The notes under the pieces are model-generated. The model did not search any database. It had not been told where the DNA came from and saw only the letters and a list, made by a program, of their open reading frames with translations. Below are positions 16,836 to 25,293 of a stretch of DNA of 64,000 nt, in pieces. Source of the DNA: Kribbella sp. CA-293567 (GTDB lineage: Bacteria > Actinomycetota > Actinomycetes > Propionibacteriales > Kribbellaceae); assembly GCF_027627575.1 (NCBI RefSeq), contig NZ_CP114065.1:5084001-5148000 (forward strand). The letters run 5' to 3'. How positions within the stretch are numbered: position 1 is the stretch's first letter; the number at the start of each line of letters is the position of its first letter. A program made the translations under genes and the position numbers.

Positions 16836-17693
16836 ATGACCGCGACCGACTCCCAGACCGACACCGCGGCGCCGGCCGAGCCCGAGGCTCGAGCCGAGGC
16901 GCCCGCGCGGTCGCTGCCGGACGCGTTGCCGCTGCTGCCGGAGGACCCGCCGCGGGTCGGCGACTTCTGGTTGCGGGCCCGGCTCGGGGCCAACGCGGCG
17001 GGTTATCTGTACTCCGCCAGCGACGAGACCGGCCGCGACGCGGTGGTCGCGATGATGGCCGAGGGCTCCTCCGACGACCCGGCGGCCCGGGACCGGTTCG
17101 TCCTCGCGGTCGACGAACTGCCGCCCGAGGTGGTGCTGGCCCACAACGACGCGGACGACGACGACCTGGCGCTGTGGGTCGCGCTCGGGCCGGTCCGGCC
17201 GGACGACGGGTCGAGCGCCGCCGCCGACGAGCAACTGATCGCCGAACGCCGGGGCGAGGACGTGCTGTCGGCGGTCCTGATGGACAAGATCCCGCCGATC
17301 GGCAAGGTCCGCGGACCGGACTTCCGGCACTACTGGGAGCACCGCCGCCGGCCGGGGCTGTTCCGGATCTGGCCGCTGCCCTGGCCGACCGCGCTGCGGC
17401 CGGCGTCCTGGCTGGCGATGATCCTGTCGCTGCTGACCATGCTGATCATCATGGTGCTCGCGATCCTGATCGCCTGGCTGCTGTTCCGCAACTCCCCCGA
17501 GGTCGAGCCCGAACCGGTGATCCCGACCCCGAGCAACACCGTCACGGTGACCATCACGCCCACGACTCCGCCACCCGGTACCGGGTCGCCGACCCCGGGG
17601 ACCTCGCCGTCCCCGACGCTGACCTCGCCGGGCCGGCCGCAGTCGCCGGGCACCGGATCGCCGGGCACACCTGACCCCGGCGACCGGTTCTGA
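16836..17693 (+). CDS. single-pass membrane protein with a kinase-N-lobe-like domain
   Basis: 285 residues. Residues about 35-95 read like the first strands of a Ser/Thr kinase: VGDFWLRARLGANAAGYLYS resembles the Gly-rich loop, then VVAMMAE falls where VAVKVL would carry the catalytic Lys, which is missing. No catalytic loop follows. One membrane helix (LAMILSLLTMLIIMVLAILI, about 195-217) precedes an extracellular Pro/Ser/Thr-rich tail. ATG 16836 is used; GTG codons at 16818 and 16830 are possible alternatives and none has a strong ribosome site. It is divergent from moxR. The pseudokinase reading is tentative and the function unknown. Confidence 0.7.
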   Translation: MTATDSQTDTAAPAEPEARAEAPARSLPDALPLLPEDPPRVGDFWLRARLGANAAGYLYSASDETGRDAVVAMMAEGSSDDPAARDRFVLAVDELPPEVVLAHNDADDDDLALWVALGPVRPDDGSSAAADEQLIAERRGEDVLSAVLMDKIPPIGKVRGPDFRHYWEHRRRPGLFRIWPLPWPTALRPASWLAMILSLLTMLIIMVLAILIAWLLFRNSPEVEPEPVIPTPSNTVTVTITPTTPPPGTGSPTPGTSPSPTLTSPGRPQSPGTGSPGTPDPGDRF

Positions 17694-17702
17694 CCTCGCG
17701 TC

Positions 17703-17969
17703 CTAGCTGGTCGTGCCGCTGGTCCTGCTGGGCCTGCCGCGGAGCAGGCTCAGCAGTCCGATCAGGCTGACGACCGCCCAGCTGCCTTCGAGCAGCAGGA
17801 AGCCCCACGAACTCTCCACGGCCGCGATCACCGCCAGCACGCCGGAGCCGAGCAGGTTCAGCAGCTGGTAGGTCAGCGTCTTCTGCTCCAGCCAGCCTGC
17901 CTGCGCACCCGCGAAGCCGGCCAGCACGGTGAGAGCACCAACGATCTCGATCACATCGACGACATGCAT
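17703..17969 (-). CDS. small CBU_0592-type membrane protein
   Basis: 88 residues with three hydrophobic stretches (IVGALTVLAGFAGAQAGW, YQLLNLLGSGVLAVIAAV, SWGFLLLEGSWAVVSLIGLL), matching the short CBU_0592-like membrane family, whose typical sequence includes YQLLNLLG. ATG 17969 is chosen because GGAGG lies about 9 bases upstream and the longer frame to 18047 adds a charged, non-conserved stretch overlapping a hairpin. It is downstream of the beta-helix gene on the same strand but separated by a terminator. No function is known for the family. Confidence 0.75.
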   Translation of the reverse strand: MHVVDVIEIVGALTVLAGFAGAQAGWLEQKTLTYQLLNLLGSGVLAVIAAVESSWGFLLLEGSWAVVSLIGLLSLLRGRPSRTSGTTS

Positions 17970-18032
17970 GCGCTCGGCCCTCCTCGGGCCAGCGTCGTCT
18001 TGTCGTGGACCGGGTACGGCGCTGTCTCGTCC

Positions 18033-18059
18033 GGAGGCCCACCCCAACGGCGGGCCTCC
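18033..18059 (-). terminator. hairpin after the beta-helix gene
   Basis: Inverted repeat GGAGGCCC / GGGCCTCC (8 bp) with an 11-base loop, 12 bases beyond the stop of the leftward beta-helix gene. Confidence 0.65.
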
Positions 18060-18070
18060 TTCGAGGATAC

Positions 18071-20350
18071 CTACAACGAGTTCCTGATCGCGGTGGCCTT
18101 GGTCACCAGCTGGTTCGCCGCGGCGACCGGGATCTTCTTGCCGGACTGCGCCTTCACCTCGACGATGAAGCTGGTCAGCAGGGTCTTCGCGAGCGGCTTG
18201 TGGTTGGTGCTGATCGCGGACCGGGCCAGCGCGAGCTTGAGCACCAGCCGGGCCTCCAGCGCCTGGTTCAGGTTCAGCGCCTTCACCTCGGCGATCAGGT
18301 CCTTGAGTGCCTTGTCCGGGCCGGCCGGAGCAGCGGTCTCCACGAACTCGACCGATCCCGCGTCACAGTTCGCGCCGAGCGGGCGCTCCTGCAGCCGCTG
18401 GTCGTCCACCGTCGTGCAGCTTGCCACCGGCACTCGGCCACCGAGCGGGCTCGTCGCCGCGGGCAACCGTCCGGACGGGTAGCCGTTGGTGAGCGGGGCC
18501 AGCTGCGGGTCGGCGGCGGTGACCAGGTCGGACGCGATCGTGCCGCAGGTGGAGTCCCGCAGTACGGAGAAGCCACCGGAGGTTCCGTTGAAGGCGCCAC
18601 CGACGCCGGCACACGCGGTACCGGTGATCGGCAGGACCAGCGCACTCCGGTTGATCGCGACCGTCGCGGACGGGACCGCGGCGATGTGCGCGCCGGTGGT
18701 CGCCTTGTCGTCGGCCATCGTCACGTGGGTCAGCTTGACCTGGGTGGCGGTGGTGAAGTTGAGGCCACCGCCGACCGTCGCGGTGTTGCCGTTGATCGTG
18801 GAGTTCAGGAAGCTGGCCCCGAACGCCGAGATCCTGGCGCCACCGCCCGTACCCGTGGCCGGTACGACGGTGTTGGAGTTGATCGTGGACTTGTCGAAGG
18901 TGACCGACTCGGCCGCCAGGTCCAGTCCCGCGCCGTTGGCTGCCTTGTTGCCGTAGACCTTGGCGCCGTCGAAGTCGGCCTGGTAGGCGAAGCCGACCTT
19001 GACGCCGCCGCCGTTGCCGGTCGCGGTGTTGCCCGAGATGATCGGCTGGAAGCCACTGACCGCGCCCTGGCTGGAAGCGAAGATGCCGCCGCCGTCGGTG
19101 CCGGCGGTGTTGTTCTGGATCTCGGTCGAGTCCACCGAGACCGCCGTCGGCGGATCGGGGGTGACGAAGGACAGGCCGCCGCCCCGCAGCGTGGCGGTGT
19201 TGCCGATCAGGCTGCCCTTGTAGGCGCTGAAGTTGCCGACCCCGATCGACACGCCACCACCGTCGGCGGCAGAGACGTTGTTGTCGACCGGCGTCCGGTC
19301 GAGGTACGTCGAAGCGGCGTTGCCACCGTCCTCGACCAGCAGCGGCGTGACGGACAGACCGCCACCGGACACCGTGGACTTGTTGCCCGAGATCCCCGAC
19401 AGGATCATGCTGATCGACGACGCCGGGGTGCCGTTGCGCTGTGACATCGAGAAGGAGATGCCGCCGAGCGCGTCGGCCGCGGTCAGCCCGTTGTTGTTGA
19501 CGTAGGTGGAGTAGGTCTGCAGCCGGCCGCAGTTGACGCAGCGGATGCCGACCCGGCCGTTGTTCGAGATGCTCGAGTTGTCGATCTGCATCCGGTTGGT
19601 CGGGAAGCCCTGGCCGGTGTTGCTGATCCCCGCGCGGGTGTTGCCGGAGATCGTCGAGTTGTCGATCAGCAGCGGATAGCCGTCGACCAGCGAGATTCCG
19701 GAGCCGACGTTGTCCGAGATGGTCGTGCCGTCCATCGCCATCGAACAGTTGTCACAGCTGACGATGCTGCCGGTGTTGTTGTGCAGGTTGCTGTTGTTCA
19801 GCGTCAGCCGGTACGGCGTGGTGCCGTGGTCGAAGCTGGACCAGACCACCGAACCGTTCGGCGAGAGCACGTTGCGGATCTCCACACCGGCCAGCAGCAA
19901 CTCGCTGTCGGAGCGAACGGCGGCGCCCTCTAGCCCGGTCGCGGTGGTGTTCGGACCGCCGTCGATGACGAGGTCCTGCAGCTCGAGCCGGCCCGCGTGG
20001 TTGGTGCTGTCGATGATGCCCTTGGCGTCACAGCTCTGGTCGATCGTCGAGTTGTTGCCCTGGACAACGAGTTCGTGGCCGTCGGCATGCGTCAGCGGAC
20101 CGGCGCAGTTCGTCAACGGGTAGGTCAGTCCGGCACCGAGCGTGATCACGTCGTCGACGCCGTTGGTGCCGGCTGTGCTGAACGCCTCCCGCAGCGAGGT
20201 CAGACCGTCGCCCCCGCTGACGACGTCGGCGGTCGTGGTGACCGAGATGGTGGCGGCCGAGGCAGCCGGCGCGACGACCGCGACCAGGCCGGAGCCGAGC
20301 AGCCCGGCCAGCGCGGCGGCGCGCAGGCAGGACCCAATGATTCTGGACAT
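18071..20350 (-). CDS. secreted right-handed beta-helix protein with FIMAH-like C-terminal domain
   Basis: 759 residues: Sec signal peptide (MSRIIGSCLRAAALAGLL..., cleavage near SAATI), then about 600 residues of short Asn/Gly-rich strand repeats (NNSTIDQS, NSNLHNNTGS, DNSTISGNTRAG, STINGNTATVGGG), the pattern of Pel/Pmp-type parallel beta-helices. The C-terminal 80 residues are helical and Lys/Ala/Leu-rich (LKDLIAEVKALNLNQALEAR ... LLTSFIVEVKAQSGKK), like the FIMAH domain found on secreted proteins. ATG 20350 is preceded by GGGGGGAT; a GTG at 20365 is the alternative. No catalytic residues can be assigned; an adhesion or polysaccharide-binding role is a guess. Confidence 0.82.
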   Translation of the reverse strand: MSRIIGSCLRAAALAGLLGSGLVAVVAPAASAATISVTTTADVVSGGDGLTSLREAFSTAGTNGVDDVITLGAGLTYPLTNCAGPLTHADGHELVVQGNNSTIDQSCDAKGIIDSTNHAGRLELQDLVIDGGPNTTATGLEGAAVRSDSELLLAGVEIRNVLSPNGSVVWSSFDHGTTPYRLTLNNSNLHNNTGSIVSCDNCSMAMDGTTISDNVGSGISLVDGYPLLIDNSTISGNTRAGISNTGQGFPTNRMQIDNSSISNNGRVGIRCVNCGRLQTYSTYVNNNGLTAADALGGISFSMSQRNGTPASSISMILSGISGNKSTVSGGGLSVTPLLVEDGGNAASTYLDRTPVDNNVSAADGGGVSIGVGNFSAYKGSLIGNTATLRGGGLSFVTPDPPTAVSVDSTEIQNNTAGTDGGGIFASSQGAVSGFQPIISGNTATGNGGGVKVGFAYQADFDGAKVYGNKAANGAGLDLAAESVTFDKSTINSNTVVPATGTGGGARISAFGASFLNSTINGNTATVGGGLNFTTATQVKLTHVTMADDKATTGAHIAAVPSATVAINRSALVLPITGTACAGVGGAFNGTSGGFSVLRDSTCGTIASDLVTAADPQLAPLTNGYPSGRLPAATSPLGGRVPVASCTTVDDQRLQERPLGANCDAGSVEFVETAAPAGPDKALKDLIAEVKALNLNQALEARLVLKLALARSAISTNHKPLAKTLLTSFIVEVKAQSGKKIPVAAANQLVTKATAIRNSL

Positions 20351-20449
20351 GTGACATCCCCCCACAGGAATTGGAGCACCAGAATCGCCCAGCGCGGGGT
20401 CACTGGCAAGGGGCCGTGAAGCACGGCTGCACCTTCCTGTAGCAGCGGC

Positions 20450-21340
20450 CTACCCCAGCAGCCGCGACAACTCCGGGTCGCGCCACAGTTCGGCGGGGAC
20501 CGGCTGCCGCACCAGCGCCGCGTCGGCCCGGATCTCGGCCTGGCTGGCGGCGCCGATCAGGACCGAGGCGATCGCGGAATGCCTGCCAGGGAAGGCCAGA
20601 GCGGCCTGCGGCAGCGATACGCCGTACCGCTCGCAGACGGCCGAGATCCGCCGGGCGAGGATGATGCCTGGGTCAGTCGTTTGTTTGGCACGATTGATCT
20701 GCAGCACCTGCCGGCTCAGTACTCCGGAGGCGATCGCCAGCACCCCCCCGGCCTGGCAGCGATCGAGCAACGGCGCCGCCGACCGGTCGAGCAGCGAGTA
20801 CTGGCCGGCGATCAGTACAGCGTCGAGGTTCGTGTCCCGCACGAAACGGTCGAGCAGCCGCCAGTCGCCGGAGGCCACGCCGATGGCACTGACCTCCCGC
20901 GCCGCGCGCAATTCGTCGAGAACCGGGAACGCTTCCTCGATCGCCTGCTGCCAGTGCTCGGCGGGATCGTGCAGCATCACCAGGTCGACGCGGAGGCCGA
21001 GCCGCTCACTGCTCTCGGCGAGCGATCGGCGGATGCCGTCGGCGGAGAAGTCCGGGCTGCCGTCGACGGCCCGGCCGACCTTGGTGGAGAGCAGAAACTC
21101 CTCCCGCGGCCGCCGTGCGAGCGCAGTACCGAAGCGCTTCTCGGACAGTCCGGCGCCGTAGCGGGGCGCGGTGTCGAAGTACCGGATCCCCGCCTGGTAC
21201 GCCGCGTCGATGGTGACCGTCGCGGCCGCGTCCCCGGCCGGGACCGGCAGCTCGCCGATGGGCGAACCGCCGAGCCCGAACCGGGGCAGGCGAAACCTCG
21301 TCGCGGTCAACGGACTGAGAACGTGGCTCGGAGCGGTCAT
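20450..21340 (-). CDS. aldo/keto reductase, aldose (L-fucose/D-threo-aldose) dehydrogenase-like
   Basis: 296 residues with the (beta/alpha)8 aldo/keto reductase signature: Asp and Tyr in RYFDTAPRYGAGLSEKRFG, Lys in FLLSTKVGR, His in VDLVMLHDP. The R-YGAG-LSE form is typical of the aldose 1-dehydrogenase branch that oxidises L-fucose or related sugars with NAD(P). ATG 21340 is chosen because GGGAGGG lies 9 bases upstream; the frame is open further but as a shadow of the GH2 gene. It lies 80 bases downstream of the GH2 glycosidase on the same strand, so a joint role in sugar breakdown is possible. Confidence 0.88.
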   Translation of the reverse strand: MTAPSHVLSPLTATRFRLPRFGLGGSPIGELPVPAGDAAATVTIDAAYQAGIRYFDTAPRYGAGLSEKRFGTALARRPREEFLLSTKVGRAVDGSPDFSADGIRRSLAESSERLGLRVDLVMLHDPAEHWQQAIEEAFPVLDELRAAREVSAIGVASGDWRLLDRFVRDTNLDAVLIAGQYSLLDRSAAPLLDRCQAGGVLAIASGVLSRQVLQINRAKQTTDPGIILARRISAVCERYGVSLPQAALAFPGRHSAIASVLIGAASQAEIRADAALVRQPVPAELWRDPELSRLLG

Positions 21341-21420
21341 CGGACTGGCCCTCCCTGCTTGGCAGGTGTCCTGTCCAGGATGGGTGCTCCGCGACGTCCT
21401 CGCATCTCGAAACCCGCTGC

Positions 21421-23916
21421 TCAGCGCCCTGAGGTGTGGAGCGCGCGCACCTCCTCGTCGCCGAGCGCGCGGTCGAAGAAGTGCACCTGGTCGACCGTGC
21501 CGTCCAGGTAGTCGACCGGGTTGCCACCGAACTTGCCGCGGCCGATCACGCTGTTCCCGGTCGAGGTGGCGTCGAGGCTGCAGGCGCTCTTGGTGGCCAC
21601 CAGTTCGCCGTCGACGTACAGCCTGAGCTCGCCCTTGGCGGCATCGCGGACGCCGCTCAGGTGGTACCACTGGCCCGGTGTGGGCTTGGTGGGCGCCAGC
21701 GCCCGCTGGCCGGGGAAGCTCATCGCGAACCGCTGGTCGGCGCCGGAGTACTGCAGGAAGAAGGCACTGTCGCGATCGCCGTCCTGGCTGACCACCGTCT
21801 GGAAGGCGCCATCGGCCTTGTTGAGTTTCACCCAGGCCGTCGCGGTGTAGTTGCCGGAGGTGTCGAGCAGACGCGCACCGGCGTCGACGAACTGATCAGA
21901 GCCGTCCAGTACGACGCCCTGCCCGTTCTTGCCCGGACCGAAGGCAGCTCCGCCTTGCAGGGTGGCGTCCTGAGTGCCGACCGCGTCCTCCGTCGTACCG
22001 TCGAGCGGGTAGAAGTGGATGCCGTCGGCCCCCGGCGTACCGGGCGGTGGGGTGGGACCGCTGGTACCGGTGCCGTCGGCGCCCTGGATGATCGCCCGGT
22101 TGATCTCGCGGACCTGCGCGAAGTCCATCTTCGGGAGCTGCCGGTCGTAGGTGAAGAAGCCGTTCAGCTCACCCTCGACATCGGTGATCTGGGTGTAGAC
22201 CGAACCGCTGATGCCACAGGAGTTCGCCGACCGCAGGACGTCGCGCTGGTTCTCGACGTACCGGCGGGTGAGCGTGGCCTGGTCCGGCGTCATCTCGTAG
22301 GCGAACCCGTCGCCGAACCACATGTGGTCAGGGGTCTTCAGACCGAATCCACCGTGCTCGCCGTCGACCGCGACCCGGTCGGCGGTCGGCGCCGGCGTCG
22401 CCGGGCCGAGGTACGCGTGATGGTCGATCATGTCGCCCCGGCCGGAGTCACCCAGCGAGTCGCAGCAGTTCACGCCGCTGTGCGCGTTGACCAGGCGGGA
22501 CGGGTCCTGCGCCTTCACGCTGTCCGCGATCCGGCCGGTCTCGGCCAGGTCCCACTCGCCCCAGCCCTCGTTGAACGGGACCCAGGTGGTGATCGAGGTG
22601 AAGCTCTTGTGCTCCTCGATCATCTCGTGCAGCTCGGCCTTGAACTGTTCGCGCCACGGCCCCGGGATCGGGTCGGTCTTGGCCGACGGCATGTCCTGCC
22701 AGACCATCAGGCCGAGCTTGTCCGCGTGGTGGTACCAGCGGTCCGGTTCGACCTTGATGTGCTTGCGCACGGTGTTGAAGCCGAGCACCTTGTGCTGTTC
22801 GAGATCGAAGCGGAGCGCCTCGTCGGTCGGCGCGGTGTTCAGCCCGTCCGGCCAGAACCCCTGGTCGAGGGTGGACAGGTTGAACAGGATCTTGCCGTTG
22901 AGCGCGAGCCGGAGCTTGCCGTCGGCACCTTTCAGCTTGCCGACCGACCGCAGCCCGGCGTACGAGCCGACCTCGTCCTGGGTCTTGCCGCGGTCCACCA
23001 GCTTGACCTTGAGGGTGTAGAGGAAGGGGCTGTCGGGCGACCAGAGCTTCGGGCTCTTGATCGGCAGGGTCAGCTCGGTGTCGGCCTTGCCCTTGACCTT
23101 GCCGACGATCTTGCTGCCGTCGTACGCCGTCGCCTCCACGTCGAGCCCGGCCGGCCCACTGGTGTCGGCGGTGAGCTTGAACGAACTGCCGGGCACGTCG
23201 GGGGTGAGCTGCAGGCGGTCGATCGCGGAGCGGGCGACGGGCTCCATCCAGACGGTCCGCCAGATGCCGGAGCTGCCCTGGTAGAAGATGCCGCGGTCGC
23301 CGACCTCGCGCTGCTTGCCGATCGGCTGGAAGGTCTCGTCGGTGAGGTCCTCGGCCCAGACGATCAGCTCCTGCGGGCCGGACCTTCTCAGCACGTTCGT
23401 GACGTCCACGTCGAAGCCGTCGTAGCCGCCGCGGTGGGTGGCGACCTGGCGGCCGTTCACCCAGACCTTCGCGTCGTAGTCGACCGCCCCGAAGTGCAGG
23501 ATCAGCCGCTGTCCCTTCCAGCTGCTCGGCACGGTGAAGGTCCGGCGGTACCACATTCGGTCCTCGTGCCGCTGGAGTCCGGACAGCGCGGACTCGATCG
23601 GGTAGGGCACGAGCACCTGCTCGGCCAGCGTCTTGCCGAACGGTGGCGCTTCGCCGACGGCGGCCGGGGCGAACTCCCAAAGACCGTTGAGGTTCTGCCA
23701 CTTCGACCTGGTCAGCTGCGGTCGCGGGTACTCCGGCAGGGCGTTGGCCGGCGACACGTCGTCGGTCCACGGCGTACTGAGTGGCGGCACCGCGACCTCG
23801 GCGGCTGCGGACTGTTGCGGCTGCTGGGCGAGTGCCTGTTGGTTGCCGGTGGCGAGCGCGGACGCGGCCAGCAGGCCTGCGACCGCGGCCGCCACCGCGC
23901 GGCGTCTGAACTCCAT
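21421..23916 (-). CDS. secreted GH2 glycosidase with C-terminal LamG domain
   Basis: 831 residues. After a signal peptide (MEFRRRAVAAAVAGLLAAS...) come the GH2 sugar-binding domain (about 50-215, WYRRTFTVPSSWKGQRLILHF, VWVNGRQVATHRGGYDGF), Ig-like domain and TIM barrel (about 300-600) with acid/base Glu450 in TWVPFNEGWGEW and nucleophile Glu520 in VDGEHGGFG. A Pro/Gly linker leads to a concanavalin/LamG domain (about 640-830). The fold places it with beta-galactosidase/glucuronidase relatives; substrate cannot be fixed. ATG 23916 is chosen for AAGGGAAG and the signal peptide rather than the upstream start at 24021. A LacI-type palindrome lies 39 bases upstream. Confidence 0.9.
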   Translation of the reverse strand: MEFRRRAVAAAVAGLLAASALATGNQQALAQQPQQSAAAEVAVPPLSTPWTDDVSPANALPEYPRPQLTRSKWQNLNGLWEFAPAAVGEAPPFGKTLAEQVLVPYPIESALSGLQRHEDRMWYRRTFTVPSSWKGQRLILHFGAVDYDAKVWVNGRQVATHRGGYDGFDVDVTNVLRRSGPQELIVWAEDLTDETFQPIGKQREVGDRGIFYQGSSGIWRTVWMEPVARSAIDRLQLTPDVPGSSFKLTADTSGPAGLDVEATAYDGSKIVGKVKGKADTELTLPIKSPKLWSPDSPFLYTLKVKLVDRGKTQDEVGSYAGLRSVGKLKGADGKLRLALNGKILFNLSTLDQGFWPDGLNTAPTDEALRFDLEQHKVLGFNTVRKHIKVEPDRWYHHADKLGLMVWQDMPSAKTDPIPGPWREQFKAELHEMIEEHKSFTSITTWVPFNEGWGEWDLAETGRIADSVKAQDPSRLVNAHSGVNCCDSLGDSGRGDMIDHHAYLGPATPAPTADRVAVDGEHGGFGLKTPDHMWFGDGFAYEMTPDQATLTRRYVENQRDVLRSANSCGISGSVYTQITDVEGELNGFFTYDRQLPKMDFAQVREINRAIIQGADGTGTSGPTPPPGTPGADGIHFYPLDGTTEDAVGTQDATLQGGAAFGPGKNGQGVVLDGSDQFVDAGARLLDTSGNYTATAWVKLNKADGAFQTVVSQDGDRDSAFFLQYSGADQRFAMSFPGQRALAPTKPTPGQWYHLSGVRDAAKGELRLYVDGELVATKSACSLDATSTGNSVIGRGKFGGNPVDYLDGTVDQVHFFDRALGDEEVRALHTSGR

Positions 23917-23954
23917 GGGGCTTCCCTTTCGTGGGCGGAGAAAGGTCAGTCCGT

Positions 23955-23968
23955 TGGAAACGCTCTCA
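23955..23968. promoter_or_regulatory. LacI-type operator upstream of the GH2 gene
   Basis: TGGAAACGCTCTCA resembles the CebR-like box at 10022 (TGGAAGCGCTCCCA) with two changes and has the central AACGCT of many LacI-family sites. It lies 39-52 bases before the GH2 start codon. Whether the regulator at 5783-6796 or another LacI protein binds is unknown. Confidence 0.6.
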
Positions 23969-24072
23969 TGACCAAGCGTGACCAGCCGGACACGCTCGCC
24001 ATTCAAGGCTGGGTGGAACAAAAAGGCAAGAGTTCAGCCAGAATCCAACATTGACGATGCCGGGCGGCGGGG

Positions 24073-25185
24073 TCAGCCCGGCAGCACGCAGACGGGAATC
24101 GGGGCGGTGAAGCTCGCCTTCGCGCTCAGCAGACCGGTGTGGGGGTCGACCTGCAGAGTAGCGATATTGTTCGAACGCTGATTGGAAACGAACATCAGCT
24201 TGCCGGTCGGGTCCAGGGTCACGTGGCGTGGCCAGTTGCCGCCGCAGTCCGGCGTACCGATTCGGCGCAGGGTCGCTCCCCCGGACTCGACCGCGAACAC
24301 GGCGACGCTGTTGTGCCCGCGATTGCTCAGGTAGACGAAGCGGCCGTCCGGCGAGACGATCACCTCGCCGGGGTAGTTCGTCGGCGAGCCGGCCGGGACG
24401 GTGGTCTGCGCGGCACCCGGTGTGACCTTGCCGGTCGCGCCGTCGTACCGGCAGACGACGATGGTGCTGTCGAGCTCGTTGGCGACGTAGGCGTAGCGGC
24501 CGTTGGGGTGGAACGCGAGATGGCGCGGTCCCGCCCCGGCCTTCACCGTTGCCTGGCTCTTCAGGGACAGCTTGCCGAGGTTGATCGTGTAGGTGTAGAT
24601 CGAGTCGGTGCCGAGATCAACGGCCAGCACATAGTTGCCGGTCGGGTCCTGGACGACCTGATGCGCGTGCGGCGCCGAGCCCGCGTGCTTGACCAGGTCC
24701 GTCCGCGCGGCAAGGCTTCCATCGGCCTTCACCGGATGGACGGCGAGGTCACCGGAGCTGTAGTTGGCGCTCAGCAAATACTTGCCGTTGGCAACCAGAG
24801 CGAGATGGCAGGGCGCGCTGCCGCCGTTGGGCTGACGGTTGAGCACGCGCAGTCTGCCTGGCGAGTCGACCGCGACCGCCGTCACGCCGCCGGTCGCCTG
24901 CTCGTTCACGGCGTACAGGTTGCGGCCGGAGGGCGAAAGGATCAGGAACGAGGGATCCTGGACGCCGGCGAGGACGCCGGTCGAGGTGAGCCGGCCGGTC
25001 ACGGTGTCGTACGACGCCAGCCCGATACCGGTGCCACCGCCCGCCTGGGAGGTGTAGGTGCCGAGGTACAACGTCCCGGTCGCTCGGCAACTGGCGTTCG
25101 CCGAGGCTTGGCTGGTGATTCCGACTGCTGCGCTGCCGACGGCAGCAGCGGTGAGTCCGAGGAACTGGCGGCGGCTCGTACCCAT
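24073..25185 (-). CDS. secreted seven-bladed beta-propeller (lactonase family)
   Basis: 370 residues with a twin-arginine signal peptide (TSRRQFLGLTAAAVGSAAVG), so exported folded. The mature part is a lactonase/YncE-like propeller with repeating blades: LYLGTYTSQ, FLILSPSGRNLYAVNE, HLALVANGKYLLSANYSSGD, HLAFHPNGRYAYVANELDS, VSPDGRFVYLSNRGHNSVAV, HVTLDPTGKLMFVSNQRSNN. This matches the 6-phosphogluconolactonase (Pgl) fold family, but export argues against phosphogluconate as substrate; a sugar-lactone or unknown role is more likely. It is upstream of the GH2 gene on the opposite end of a 156-base gap, same strand. Confidence 0.88.
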   Translation of the reverse strand: MGTSRRQFLGLTAAAVGSAAVGITSQASANASCRATGTLYLGTYTSQAGGGTGIGLASYDTVTGRLTSTGVLAGVQDPSFLILSPSGRNLYAVNEQATGGVTAVAVDSPGRLRVLNRQPNGGSAPCHLALVANGKYLLSANYSSGDLAVHPVKADGSLAARTDLVKHAGSAPHAHQVVQDPTGNYVLAVDLGTDSIYTYTINLGKLSLKSQATVKAGAGPRHLAFHPNGRYAYVANELDSTIVVCRYDGATGKVTPGAAQTTVPAGSPTNYPGEVIVSPDGRFVYLSNRGHNSVAVFAVESGGATLRRIGTPDCGGNWPRHVTLDPTGKLMFVSNQRSNNIATLQVDPHTGLLSAKASFTAPIPVCVLPG

Positions 25186-25293
25186 GACACATCCTCCGAG
25201 CGTTTAGGTGATCGTCCGACCACAAAGAGTGGCCCAGCTCGGTGGATGTGGCAAGAGGCACAACCGAGGTTGCAGATTACGCAACCTTGATAC

